The translations under genes and the position numbers were made by a program. A DNA stretch of 64,000 nt from Anaerolineae bacterium (GTDB taxonomy: Bacteria > Chloroflexota > Anaerolineae > 4572-78 > J111). Below the pieces are notes generated by a model. The model saw only the letters and a program-made list of their open reading frames with translations. It had not been told where the DNA came from and did no database searches. Shown here one piece after another: positions 32,501 to 41,900 of this stretch; within the stretch, counting starts at the first letter, position 1, and each line of letters starts with the position of its first letter. The DNA is taken from positions 62,001 through 126,000 of the forward strand of contig JAKLJP010000013.1 in NCBI GenBank assembly GCA_023151115.1. The letters are read 5' to 3'.

Positions 32501-33253
32501 GCGCTGCGCCGCCTGGTGCTGCTCCACTTGCAAACAGGCAAACTCGCTGCGGCGGTCACCTATGCCAACCAGGGGGTTAGCCTGGGGCCGCGCGCTGGGC
32601 TGCTTGAGTTTGGCGAGCCGGTTGAAGCCCTTTTCCGCACCCATCTGGCCATTCTCTACACCTTGCAGGGCCAGGCCGAGGCGGCGGCGCGTGAGTTGGC
32701 TGAATTGAGCGCGTTATACCCCACCATCGAAGCCCCGCCCTATCGTTTCGCCCTGGGCTGGCTGCACTATGAAGTCGAAGCCTGGAACGAGGCCATCCTC
32801 AATCTGGAAAGTGGTCAGGCCTTCTCGACGCCCTTTTTGCCGGGCCGCTTCGACCAGGTTTTGCTGCTTGATATTTATGGGCATTTGGGAGATGAGATCG
32901 CCCTGACCGAACTGGGACCGGCCGCCGAGGCCGAAGCGCAGCGCTGGAATTTGCCCTACCTGTTGACCATTCTTTACCGGGGTTACGGCGCTTTTTACAC
33001 CGAGCAGGGCAACTGGGCCGAGGCCGAGGCTGCTTTCAAGCGGGCACTGGCCGTCACTCGCGGCAAGGGCTTGTGGTATCAGGATGCGCGCACCTGGCTC
33101 GATTACGGTCGCCTGCTCACCCGGCGTAACTACCCCGGCGACGCGGGGTTAGCCCGCGATTTCTTGAACGAGGCCCAAAGTATGTTCATGACCTTTGGCG
33201 CGCACGCCCTGGCCGAAAAAGCCTGGATTGAAACCGCCCGGTTGGCGATGTAA
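29570..33253 (+). CDS. Ser/Thr protein kinase-ATPase-TPR regulator
   Basis: This is a 1227-residue signalling protein. An N-terminal Hanks-type kinase (5 to about 270) has GRGGAGVVY, the lysine in VALKTL, HRDLKPEN (catalytic Asp131) and MDFGLAYLS. Then comes a STAND/AAA ATPase (about 300-700) opening LVGREAEIALL with Walker A GDSGIGKTR and a Walker-B-like LVLILENLH. TPR-like repeats run from about 750 to the end. No helix-turn-helix or membrane span is visible, so the output is probably phosphorylation or protein binding. The start is TTG at 29570 with AGGAGGG six bases upstream. Confidence 0.9.
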   Translation: MIFANRYQVEEVLGRGGAGVVYRAVDLKLQRQVALKTLETSPGGPDQGIERLRREAALLSRLAHPNIVGFYDVGAEADPPYLVLEYVAGCTLRTLLETYPSPLPLELAYHIIGGVLAALIAAHQAGIIHRDLKPENIMLAGLDPAAGFDPDLELPSPQVKVMDFGLAYLSGDVRITSENLVAGTALYLAPEAALGQTVDGRADLYALGLIWYELVAGRFPFRSDEPLVVISQHLHATPISPRWHNPALPPDLASLILKLLAKTPAERHQTAEAVLADLQSIQHSRTEARPLTRASLLEAMARGHLVGREAEIALLRDAVETVRHGSGQVIFIEGDSGIGKTRLVEEASLYARLKNIRVFTGHCFDADLTLPYQPFIELVKAYVQTQLKPGTTGHLPAGLAAELVKLAPSLEAHLGVAPAPTQVSPAEARLRLFEAVTALFTTGPDPLVLILENLHWASPADLALLHHLASTGTRQHRLLLLVTYQASRSLSNSAQALARLLSQLTQSGLASLLKLHLLPPDGLKALLETLLEGEVTPAFSRAVFEVTEGNPFFVEEFLKSLIEAGRIFRDSTRGRWAGLNLERLEIPASLKEVMGQRFKKLSQSQRRLLSLAALLGRRFSFETLLAASKAGEAEINKTLEKAIKMQLIRRVQLGEGNPGPELYAFEHALIRQTLIESLNTRQRADLHRQIGFALERLNESRRQFLASPDELAYHFSLAGGDNREKAISYSLIAVDNALRVHASEVAVKHYHLILELLLTDQEVNRPAWVLEQLGDLYFYHTRQIVDAVAAYEWAIQLWQAAPQPDPTTLLRLYLRMGEIARHWPGWAEKLDTYLAEALRLLDRHPSQTENSKRARLLAAMAFSLHQRNDPADETALNLAQAAVSLARQADAPDEESAALDALQRIYRSRGNLTAAHEIDRRRLELIPRLRDSTEAVEVNLAASQMGWETGDLAAATKFCQEALTIATRTGNIGGQWEALRRLVLLHLQTGKLAAAVTYANQGVSLGPRAGLLEFGEPVEALFRTHLAILYTLQGQAEAAARELAELSALYPTIEAPPYRFALGWLHYEVEAWNEAILNLESGQAFSTPFLPGRFDQVLLLDIYGHLGDEIALTELGPAAEAEAQRWNLPYLLTILYRGYGAFYTEQGNWAEAEAAFKRALAVTRGKGLWYQDARTWLDYGRLLTRRNYPGDAGLARDFLNEAQSMFMTFGAHALAEKAWIETARLAM

Positions 33254-33345
33254 ATATAGCCGGAACTACCTGGACACACACGATTTCATGCCGGATACGT
33301 CTACACAAACTATATCATCACAGCTTTACCGTTGATGGGAGCATT

Positions 33346-34398
33346 TCAGTTTTGGGGCAGGTTATAAACAATAGGCCAAAGGGTATCAAATTGATGGCTC
33401 ATAATAGCCGCTCGAATGGGAATGAGCCGTTCTGCTCCCTCCCGGCCCCAACGCATACCGGGACCACAGAACCGCGCCTTAAATTGCTTGGCCTCACTTT
33501 CGACCATGCCGGAGCCAATCGGATAGCCCTCTTCTCGAAATTCGAGATATTGCATGCGCCGCTTGTGTTTGCCGAAATAATCGGCTTCGGTGGGCAGGTC
33601 TTTATGCCGTTGGCTGTGACCAGAGGCGGCTTGAGCCAGATTTGCCGCAATTTGGTCAGCGTGTCCCTGGAACAAGCGAGTTTCATTCCGGTTGAGCCAG
33701 CGTTGCGCCGCTTCCGGGTCGGTTGGATAAAGCAGGGCGGCGGCTTGATGGAGATGTTCGCTGGCGTGATAGTAATCAATGGTTTGCAGGCTGTCATAAA
33801 AGTGAAAATTGACCAAGTTCCAAATCCAGGGAGCGCCATCACCGACGGCTTGAGTGTCGTAGTGCTGCTCCCAGCCTCGCTGTTGAGCTGCCGCCCACAG
33901 CAGTTCGCCAAACCGCTCCGGGCCGCCCAGATGAGCCACATAACTATTGTTGACTGCGGGCCCTTGTTCCAGGTGTTCCTTCGTCTCCGGGTCAAAAATG
34001 AGCCGAACCTCAATGTCAAAGACACAGCCGACTTTTAGTTCTTTCCAGCCTTCCTGGCGGATGTGAATTTTAGCCCCATCGATCCCCACCCCCATGCGCT
34101 CCGCCGTTTTTACCGGGGAGGGTTCCACCTCGCCCAATTGCGCCACCCGATTGGCCGCTGCTTGACCTTCTTGTTCGACCTGCCGAAATCCTTCCCCCCA
34201 ACGCCTGGCTCGCCGCCAGATCGTACTATCTGACATCGACAGATGCCCAATCCGGGCGAAAGTCTCCTCGGCTTGCTCAAAACTCGGCAGGACCCCACTT
34301 AACCAACTCGCTTCTTTGGCCAGCCCTTCCGACCAATGGGCCTCCCATAACTCAAGCTGTTGATCCAGGGGGAAAAAGACCAGTCCGACACTGGTCAC
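33346..34398 (-). CDS. ISKra4-like transposase, catalytic part
   Basis: This 350-residue frame carries the DDE-type core of the transposase: GIDGAKIHI (first Asp), AVGDGAPWIWN (second Asp) and YPIGSGMVESEAKQFKARF (final Glu). The first 15 or so residues overlap the end of the upstream frame, and the FFPLDQQLELWE segment normally continues directly from the zinc-binding N-terminal part. A one-base shift at the G5A5 run (34368-34377 on the plus strand, C/T run in the mRNA) would join the two. It is either programmed frameshifting or a mutation. Confidence 0.85.
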   Translation of the reverse strand: MTSVGLVFFPLDQQLELWEAHWSEGLAKEASWLSGVLPSFEQAEETFARIGHLSMSDSTIWRRARRWGEGFRQVEQEGQAAANRVAQLGEVEPSPVKTAERMGVGIDGAKIHIRQEGWKELKVGCVFDIEVRLIFDPETKEHLEQGPAVNNSYVAHLGGPERFGELLWAAAQQRGWEQHYDTQAVGDGAPWIWNLVNFHFYDSLQTIDYYHASEHLHQAAALLYPTDPEAAQRWLNRNETRLFQGHADQIAANLAQAASGHSQRHKDLPTEADYFGKHKRRMQYLEFREEGYPIGSGMVESEAKQFKARFCGPGMRWGREGAERLIPIRAAIMSHQFDTLWPIVYNLPQN

Positions 34399-34711
34399 AA
34401 TAGTAGTAGCCCCGTTCTAACTTCAACTCCCCCACCCAACTCAGCACCGTCTTATCCTTCATCCCCTTGTATCTCATCTCAACCCCACAGCCGGCACACC
34501 TTGGCCCGGGCACCGACCGCACCGCCGTCTGGTTCTTTATCACGGTCGCCGCCATCTCTTCGCTCAAGCGTTGCCTTAATTCCAACACTTTCCCTTCCAC
34601 TTGCGTCAGGTTGGGTCGGTCTGTTTCTTCGTGCCAATCCAACAATTCATCGATCACCGCCTCGGCTTTTTTCATTAACTCTGCTTTTATCACCGCTTTG
34701 CTTTTCGCCAT
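34352..34711 (-). CDS. ISKra4-like transposase, N-terminal part
   Basis: This 119-residue frame contains a helical start and a zinc-finger-like CAGCGVEMRYKG ... YYYCDQCRTG, which is the usual N-terminal half of ISKra4-type transposases. It ends at a stop 46 bp after the second frame opens. The AUG at 34711 has a GGAGACAAAGG leader. By itself it lacks the catalytic core. Confidence 0.8.
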   Translation of the reverse strand: MAKSKAVIKAELMKKAEAVIDELLDWHEETDRPNLTQVEGKVLELRQRLSEEMAATVIKNQTAVRSVPGPRCAGCGVEMRYKGMKDKTVLSWVGELKLERGYYYCDQCRTGLFPPGSTA

Positions 34712-34857
34712 CCTTTGTCTCCTATCTCTTCTTTTTCTCTATTCTCTCACATCTCGCCCCAAAACTGAAATACTCCCAATAGGACAATGCCGCAGCCAAA
34801 ATAATATTTGTTTGGTAATATAATGATTGAATGTTGGTGTTCATCTTTCCTCCACAT

Positions 34858-36519
34858 TTACTCTCGCACAAGCAACGGTAGATAAATTGGCACAGTAGGT
34901 GGCGCAGGTGGAGCCTCATAAGTGACAAAAATTTCAACAAGGTCATCGGTTTCCTGGTCGGCGTAGTAAAATACCTGGCTGCTGTCGGGGCTGAAAGGAG
35001 AATAGCCAAACGCCTCACCGCCGCTGACCATGGGACCGTTGAGCTTAACCGGCGCAGCGCCTCCTGTTAGCGCGACACTATACAGTTCACGCACCGCGTC
35101 GGTGTCCTGGTCGCCGTAGTAGACCACCCGGCTGCTGTCGGGGCTGATTTGAAAAATGGAGATGTCCCCACTGCTGACTAGCGGCCCGTTGAGTTTGACC
35201 GGGCTGCTGCTGTCATCTATGGGCACGCTGTATAGCTCATAAACGCTATCGGTATCCTGGTCGGCTCGATAGACCACCCGGCTGCTATCCGGGCTAACCC
35301 GGAAGCCGCTTGTAACCTCATTACCATTCAAGGGATCATTGAGTTTGACCCGGCCTCCGCCGCCCAGTTGCGCACTGTACAGTTCATTGATGTCGTCGGT
35401 TTGCTGGTCGCCGTAATAGACCACCCGGCTACTGTCGGGGCTGATTTGAAAGAAAGACAAAATGGTTCCCCCGCTGGGCAATGGGCCGCTGAGTTTGACC
35501 CGATTGTTGCCGTCTAGCTGCACGCTGTAGAGTTCAAAGGTGTTGTCAACGGTCTGGTCGGCCCGATAAACCACCCGGCTGCTGTCGGGGCTGATTAGAA
35601 AGTCTGTCTGGACATCGCCGTTGGCAATAAGCGTCCCGTTGAGCTTAACCGGTGCGCTGCCCCCGGCCAGAGGTACGCTGTACAATTCATACACCTCATC
35701 CGTTTGCCGATCGGCCCAGTAGACGACCCGGCTGCTATCGGGGCTGATGGTGAGGTTAAAAATATCGCCCCCGCTTACCAGGGCATTGTTGAGTTTAATA
35801 GCCGGACTACTGCCATCCGATGGCCGGCTGTAAAGTTCAAAAATATCATTGGCGTCCTGGTCGGCTATGTAGACCACCCGACTGCCATCAGGACTGATGA
35901 GGACATCGTTAACGTTACCGTTGCTCACTAATGGGGCGTTCAGTTTAAAGGCTGGGCTGCTTCCGTCAACGGGAACGCTGTATAATTCAATCATATTGAC
36001 AGTATCTTGGATGGCCCGATAGATAACGCGGCTGCCATCGGGGCTGAAGAAGAAAGTATAGACCTGGCCCCCGCTCACCAACAGCGGGTTGAGGATAATC
36101 GGCCCTGCGCTCCCATCCAGCGGAGCGCTGTAGAGTTCAAAATCAGAGCTGCTACTCTGGGCCAAATAAATCACCCGGCTGCTATCAGGCGTGATGGCAA
36201 AATAGTCAAAATAACTACCTGACGGTAACGGATCGTTTACCTGTACGGGCGGGTTGCTGCCATCGCTGGGGACGCGGAACATAGCCTCGGTCAGGTCAGA
36301 ATCCTGGGGAGCTGTATACACCACCCACTGACCATCGGGGCTGACCAGAAAGTTATTCACCCCGCCAAAGGGGGGTAAGGCCCCGTTAATTTTCCGGTTC
36401 ACCAGATCGGCGCTGGCGGTGACGGTCAGAAGCGTGGTGAGTAATAACGCGAACATACCGGTTAATTTAAGTCGCCTGGGGATGGGTTCAAGGTTATAAG
36501 ATGCGGTTAGTGGTAACAT
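34858..36519 (-). CDS. Secreted TolB/WD40-like beta-propeller repeat protein
   Basis: This 553-residue exported protein has a hydrophobic signal segment at about 18-37 (LTGMFALLLTTLLTVTASA). About ten repeats of some 45-55 residues follow, each with SPDSSRVVYxADQxTD and ELYSVP and a PVKLNG spacer, as in PD40/TolB-type propellers. The repeats are nearly identical at DNA level, so the array may change length by recombination. The C-terminus PTVPIYLPLLVRE resembles the tail of the parallel beta-helix protein at 36998-38665. The function is unknown; propellers of this type usually bind proteins or polysaccharides. GAGGAG precedes the ATG. Confidence 0.8.
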   Translation of the reverse strand: MLPLTASYNLEPIPRRLKLTGMFALLLTTLLTVTASADLVNRKINGALPPFGGVNNFLVSPDGQWVVYTAPQDSDLTEAMFRVPSDGSNPPVQVNDPLPSGSYFDYFAITPDSSRVIYLAQSSSSDFELYSAPLDGSAGPIILNPLLVSGGQVYTFFFSPDGSRVIYRAIQDTVNMIELYSVPVDGSSPAFKLNAPLVSNGNVNDVLISPDGSRVVYIADQDANDIFELYSRPSDGSSPAIKLNNALVSGGDIFNLTISPDSSRVVYWADRQTDEVYELYSVPLAGGSAPVKLNGTLIANGDVQTDFLISPDSSRVVYRADQTVDNTFELYSVQLDGNNRVKLSGPLPSGGTILSFFQISPDSSRVVYYGDQQTDDINELYSAQLGGGGRVKLNDPLNGNEVTSGFRVSPDSSRVVYRADQDTDSVYELYSVPIDDSSSPVKLNGPLVSSGDISIFQISPDSSRVVYYGDQDTDAVRELYSVALTGGAAPVKLNGPMVSGGEAFGYSPFSPDSSQVFYYADQETDDLVEIFVTYEAPPAPPTVPIYLPLLVRE

Positions 36520-36617
36520 TTTCTACTCCTCTGAAGATAGTAGATGATAGACGGTAAACCGGGACAATACATCTCTATCCTTTCATTCTGAAAATCTTGT
36601 TCTTGCCACCTGGCCGA

Positions 36618-36974
36618 TTAATCAAAATCACGCTCTCTTTTAGGCTCAGGCCGGGGCCAGTGGGTATACAAAGCCAACCGAGAGCGCACCTGTTCATCAA
36701 TCAGATTGGTCTCAGTTTGGGCCAGGGCCAACAACAGGCTCAGGCCCACATAGACCAGCAAACACTGAGGTATCAGGCCACCGTGCGTCAGGGGGTTAAC
36801 CCCTAGCAAGGATAACACCAGGCTAATCCCTAAAAACAAGCCCAGATACACCATCACCGCCCGGCTCAGGATAGTGCGTAGCCGGTTGGATGGGGTAGGT
36901 AGATCGTCCCTGGTGTCTTCGGGTACATCCGGCCAGGAACCCTCAATAAATTCCGAATTTGGGATTGAAGCCAT
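36618..36974 (-). CDS. Small two-helix membrane protein
   Basis: This 118-residue hypothetical protein has a proline- and aspartate-rich N-terminal 30 residues. It has two hydrophobic helices (about 40-60 and 66-85, VYLGLFLGISLVLSLLG and CLLVYVGLSLLLALA) and a charged tail ending KRERDFD. AAGGAGG precedes the ATG. It sits between two secreted protein genes on the same strand and may be co-transcribed with the gene at 36998-38665. The family was not recognised. Confidence 0.7.
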   Translation of the reverse strand: MASIPNSEFIEGSWPDVPEDTRDDLPTPSNRLRTILSRAVMVYLGLFLGISLVLSLLGVNPLTHGGLIPQCLLVYVGLSLLLALAQTETNLIDEQVRSRLALYTHWPRPEPKRERDFD

Positions 36975-36997
36975 CTTAAACCTCCTTAAAAAATAGC

Positions 36998-38665
36998 TCA
37001 GCGATGGATGATTGGCAGGTAAATCGGATTTGATGTTGGCGCAGGGGCGCCGGACGAGTTGAACTCATACGCGCCCAAATCACACCGGCTGATAAAGTTA
37101 CCGTCCCCATCCGCCGGGCGAAAAAATCCGCGTTGGTCGGTGGTTAAAGGCAGGCCGGCCGGGTTTAAACAGCCGGCCGGGTTGCCGGCGTCAATGGCCG
37201 GACTGCCCATCAGCAGGGCGTGGGTAAATGTGGGACCGTCGTTGTTTTGCAGTGGGCCGAGGGTGGGGCTGAGGCCGGCAATATTCCCGGTGAGGTCGCC
37301 GGCCAGGGTGCAGCCGGTAGTGTTCTCGATCAGGTTATAGCCTGCCACGGTCAAGGTACCGGAACAGTCGGGGTGCTGATTACCCGTGCTGCTGCTGTCA
37401 ATATTCCCGCCGATGATGGTGTGAGCGGCAATGAGTGTACCGTCGGGGCTGAAGATGTAGGCCCCGCCGCCATCGCCGTCGTTGTCGCCATCCGAGTCGG
37501 CGGTGTTGTTGGCCAGGGTGACGTTGTGCAGTTTGGTTGTCCCGATCCGAATATCAAGGCCGCCGCCATTGTTTACGCTGCTGTTGCCGCTAATGGTGCT
37601 GTTAACCAGGGTCAACGCGCTGCCGCTGGAAATCCCTCCCCCGGCAAAGCCGCTGGTATTGGTGCTGACCAGAGTGTTGGTGATGGTCGCTGTACCGAGG
37701 CTAAGGTAGATACCGCCGCCGGTTCCGTCCACGGTGTTGCCATCCACCTGGCTATTGAGCAAGGTTAAATTGCCGGTTCCTGCATTGATCCCGCCGCCAG
37801 AATAACCGCCCTGGTTGCCGCTTATCCGGCTGTTGGTCAGAGTCAAAGTGCTGGCACTGTCATAAATCCCGCCGCCGCTGTAGCTGGCGCTATTGCTCAC
37901 TATCTGGCTGTTGGTCAAAGTCAAAGTACCACTGCCGGTGTAGATACCACCGCCGCTGGTAGCTTTGTTGAGGTCCACCAGGCTGCCGGTAAGGATTACA
38001 GTGCTCACGTCAGCATAGATGCCCCCGCCATCACTGGTAGTGCTGTTGCTAGATACCCGGCTGTTGACCAGAGTCAAGGCGCTATCACTCACGTAGATAC
38101 CACCACCCCCGCTGGCAGCGCTATTGCCAATCACCTGGCTGTCGGTGAGGGTCAAAGTGCTGCCATTGTTCACAAAGACGCCGCCGCCAAAATTGGCGGT
38201 AATCCGCCCCCCGGTGATAGTCACCCCGGAGATTTCGACGGTACTACTGACTCCAATGTGGAAGACTCGGTCCAGCGTACCGGCATCTATAATGGTCGTG
38301 GTCTGACCGGCCCCACTGATGGTCAAATCGGCGCTGAGGTCAAGGTCGCCGGTTTGGGCGGCGTTTTCATTGCGGCCGCTAATAGTCAGGAGGTAGTTGT
38401 CCGCCGGCAAGCTGATGGTATCGGCCCCGCTGCCGGCCAGGCATGCATCTACAGCGGTATCAGTATTGGCGGCGATAATCGCCTCCCGCAGCGAGCAGTC
38501 GCCATCGTTGTTGTTTTCGTCGGTGGTGGTGTTGACGGTGATAGTGGCGGCCTGGACAGGTGGAGCTATCAGGATTAGCCCAGCCAGCAGTACCACAATC
38601 GTCAGGCTGGCCCAGGACAATGGCCGGGGCCTAGCCGAAGGCCTGGCTTGAATTAAATTGAGCAT
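36998..38665 (-). CDS. Secreted parallel beta-helix protein with CSLREA start
   Basis: This 555-residue protein has a signal segment at about 20-40 (LTIVVLLAGLILIAPPVQA). The CSLREA motif (DGDCSLREAIIAAN) is typical of Chloroflexota and planctomycete exported proteins. A long right-handed beta-helix of about 20-residue rungs (GGGIYxxxxTLTLTNSxVxxN) follows, with a C-terminal region ending LGAYEF. The last residues PIYLPIIHR match the tail of the propeller protein nearby. Such helices often bind or cleave polysaccharides, but no catalytic residues are evident. GGAGG precedes the ATG. Confidence 0.85.
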   Translation of the reverse strand: MLNLIQARPSARPRPLSWASLTIVVLLAGLILIAPPVQAATITVNTTTDENNNDGDCSLREAIIAANTDTAVDACLAGSGADTISLPADNYLLTISGRNENAAQTGDLDLSADLTISGAGQTTTIIDAGTLDRVFHIGVSSTVEISGVTITGGRITANFGGGVFVNNGSTLTLTDSQVIGNSAASGGGGIYVSDSALTLVNSRVSSNSTTSDGGGIYADVSTVILTGSLVDLNKATSGGGIYTGSGTLTLTNSQIVSNSASYSGGGIYDSASTLTLTNSRISGNQGGYSGGGINAGTGNLTLLNSQVDGNTVDGTGGGIYLSLGTATITNTLVSTNTSGFAGGGISSGSALTLVNSTISGNSSVNNGGGLDIRIGTTKLHNVTLANNTADSDGDNDGDGGGAYIFSPDGTLIAAHTIIGGNIDSSSTGNQHPDCSGTLTVAGYNLIENTTGCTLAGDLTGNIAGLSPTLGPLQNNDGPTFTHALLMGSPAIDAGNPAGCLNPAGLPLTTDQRGFFRPADGDGNFISRCDLGAYEFNSSGAPAPTSNPIYLPIIHR

Positions 38666-38845
38666 CTTTACCTCCGTATATTCAAGATTATTAATTTTTT
38701 CTGGACGGTGAAGGAAGAAGGAGGGGTGAGCCTTTTACAAGGCTACTATAGTGGAAAAGAGAAGTTGAGTACAGGTAAATTTCCTCCCTATTTACTGACT
38801 CTTCAGAGAGGTGAACCGAATTTTCAAGATGCTTTTTTATGATAC

Positions 38846-38874
38846 TTGCAAAACGCTCAGAAAACGCTTAGAAT
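38846..38874 (+). promoter_or_regulatory. Promoter with two 11-bp direct repeats before the SARP gene
   Basis: TTGCAA (38846-38851) and TAGAAT (38869-38874) are spaced by 17 bases. Two head-to-tail 11-mers, AAAACGCTCAG (38850-38860) and AAAACGCTTAG (38861-38871), fill the spacer; a third partial unit (AATAAAGCTTA) follows. SARP-family proteins are known to bind direct repeats with 11-bp spacing near the -35 region, so autoregulation is plausible. The rest of the 38666-38929 gap is AT-rich and has no gene. Confidence 0.6.
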
Positions 38875-38929
38875 AAAGCTTATCCCCAGGCCAAAATAAG
38901 GGCATTGCAAACCCGTTTACCGGCAGCCG

Positions 38930-41900
38930 ATGAATCAAAAACTCATCATTCGACTGTTAGGCCATGTGGCTATCGAGGTAGATGGCCGGCCGCTCAGCCG
39001 ATTACCCTCACGGGCGGCGGAGGCGCTTTTGATATATCTGGTTTGCCACAACCAGCCCATCCCCCGTGAAACCCTGGCCGATCTGTTGTGGGGCGAACGA
39101 ACCCAAAAACAAGGGCTGACCAATCTACGCACCATTCTAACTTCGTTACGCCGCGAACTGGATGAGTACCTGATCATCACCCGCGAGACATTGGCTTTTA
39201 ATCACGCCGCCGATTACTGGCTGGATGTGGCTGAATTTGAAAACGAACAACGCCAGCTTCAACCGCAGCTTTCGGCCTCCATGCCGCTCTCCGTGGAAAC
39301 GGCCCAACGATTACAGAGCAACCTTGATCTTTATCGGGGTGACTTTTTGGCCGGTTTTTCTTTGCGCGAAGGGCGTGAATTTGAAGCCTGGGCGCTTTTC
39401 CGGCGGGAACAACTCAAGGGCCAGGCCAATCTGGGGCTGCATTATCTGGTTGTGCACCATCGGGCTGCCGGCGACTATCAACAAGGCTTGCGTCAGGCTG
39501 AAAAGCTGCTGCATCTTGATCTCTATGATGAAGCAGCGCAGCGGCAGGTGATGGGGCTGTTGGTTCGCTGCGGCCAACCCAATGAAGCGTTGCGACGGTA
39601 TCAAAAATTCCGCCGGTTGCTGGCTGAAGAATTGGGGTTGGATCCCACGCCCGAAACCAACCAACTATACCAGCGGATCAAAGCGGCCCGCGCCTTCAGC
39701 GGCAACAACCTGCCAGACCAGGTTACACCCTTTGTCGGTCGAAAAATCGAATTACAACAGCTCAATGCTTACCTGGCTAATCCCCACTGCCGGCTGGTTA
39801 CGCTGGTAGGGCCGGGAGGGATTGGCAAAACCCGTCTGGCCCTCGAAGTAGCCCGCCAGCAGCAGCCGGTTCTGCTGCACGGGGTCTGTTTTGTACCTCT
39901 GACCGACCTGTCTTCGGCTGATTTTCTGGTTTGGGCCATCGCCGAGGCCCTTCATCTCTCGCTGCACGGCGTCAATGATCCCCAGGCGCAGTTGTTCAAT
40001 GCCCTGCGCGAGCGAGAAATTTTGCTACTGCTTGACAATTTTGAGCATTTGCTCACCGCTCAACCCTCCTCCCCTGAATTGGGGACCCAAATGCTGCCCC
40101 GCAACACAAGCGAAAACCACCATGCCGCAACCGGCTTGGCTCTGCTCAGCCATATTTTAGAGACTGCCCCGGAGGTGAAGATTATGGTTACTTCGCGGGA
40201 GCGGCTCAATTTGGAAGAAGAGTGGCTTTTTCAGGTGAAGGGTTTGCCCGTACCCGAAGCAACCCAGACCAGCGAGGTTGTGGCCGGCAGTAGCGCGGTG
40301 CAGCTCTTTCGGCAAAATGCCAGCCGTGCGCAAAGCGGTTTTACCCCAACCGAGGCAGAATTGGCTGAAATTGGCCGGATTTGCCGCCTGGTTGAAGGGC
40401 TGCCGCTGGCTATTCAATTGGCCTCGGCCTGGATCAGGGTGATGTCTTGCCGGCAGATTGCGGCTGAAATCGAAGACAATCTGGCCTTTTTGCAAAGTTC
40501 GGCCCACAACGCACTGCCCCGGCAGCGCAGCATCGAAGCTGTTTTCGACCATTCCTGGCAGTTACTCACCCCGGAAGAACAACAGATTCTGGGCCAGTTA
40601 TCGGTTTTTAAGAGTGGGTTCAAAGCTGCGGCGGCTGAGCATGTCGCCGGGGCAGTCTTATCCACCCTGGTGCGGTTGGTTGACAAATCATGGTTAAGCG
40701 GAAATGCTCAGGGCCGTTATGAGTGGCATGATCTGCTGCGGCGCTACACGGCTGAAAAATCAGGCCAGGACAGCGCCGGTCAAACGGCCGCAGCCAGACA
40801 TGCCGAATTTTATGCCGCCTTTCTTAAAGACCAACAATCGCCATTGGAAGGTGAAAAACAGGTTGAGGCCCTGGCCGAAGTGACCGCCGAGCTTGAAAAT
40901 GTGCGGGCGGCCTGGCATTGGGCTGTCGTTCAAAACAGGTTCGACCTCATCGGGCAGTCATTGGAAAGCGCCTGGATCTTTTACGAGATCAAAGGCTGGT
41001 TTTACGAAGGTGAGGAAATATTTCGGCAAGCTGTAGACGCCCTGGCTCACTGCCAGGCCGCCAGGCCCAGCCAGCACCCCGACGCGGGGCAGCGGCAGTT
41101 GTTGGCTCAACTTCTTATCCGGCAGGGCTGGTTTTGTATGCGTTTGGCCCGCCTGGACCAGGCGCAACAACACCTTGAGCAAGGCTTGAGCCTGGCTCGC
41201 CAGTTTCAGGATTACCTGGAAACCGGGCGCGGCCTCCATCATTTGGGTATTGTCCTGATGCTGTTGGGCCAATACGCTGCCGCCAGGCAACTGCTCGAAG
41301 AGAGCCTGGCCGTTTATCAGCAGAACGGGGGTAATCACTTTGAACTCGGCTCCGCCCTGGGTACCCTCGGTATTATCTTAACCAGAATGGGCCGGTTCGA
41401 TGAGGCCAAGCCGGTGATTGACCGGGGCATATCTCACTACAGGCAAGCCGGCAACCCACGGGCCATCGCCTTGAATTACAGCTTTTTGGGCGGTTTTTCC
41501 ATCCAGACCGGCAACTACAGCCAGGCTATTCCGCTGCTGCGAGAAGGGTTGACCTTCCAGAGAATGATAAATGACCGGGTGATGATCCGCATGTCGCTGG
41601 CCTGGTTGGGCGAAATCCACGAAATGTTGGGCGAATATGACGAAGCCAACCGGCAGTATGAGGAAAGCCTGCTGACTGCTCAGGGCAATGGTGACCTGGC
41701 CGGGACGGCCACCGCCTGGCTTAACTTGGGCCGGCTTAATGTGTCCCTGGGCAAAGTTTACCAGGCCAAAAGTTACCTTCGGGCCGGCTTAAAGCTGGCC
41801 CGGGAATTTCACTATCAGCCCCTCATTGTTGATGGTTTGATCAGTATGGCCCTGCTGCTGGTCCAGCAAGGCCATAAACAGCGCGCTTTAGAGGTTTTAA

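Larger units (their letters stand above)
33336..34778. mobile_element. ISKra4-like insertion sequence
   Basis: The imperfect terminal inverted repeats are 24 bp, starting TGGGAGCATTTCAGTTTTGG at 33336 and inverted at 34755-34778 as TGGGAGTATTTCAGTTTTGG, with 22 of 24 matches. They flank two overlapping transposase frames on the minus strand. Total length is about 1.44 kb. No obvious target-site duplication is seen at the flanks (GTTGA / ATAGG). It lies between the 3' ends of the kinase regulator and the propeller protein gene, so it breaks no gene. Confidence 0.85.

Noticed and set aside
33331..34783. Target-site duplication of the insertion sequence
   Set aside because: Flanks GTTGA and ATAGG do not match, so none is reported.
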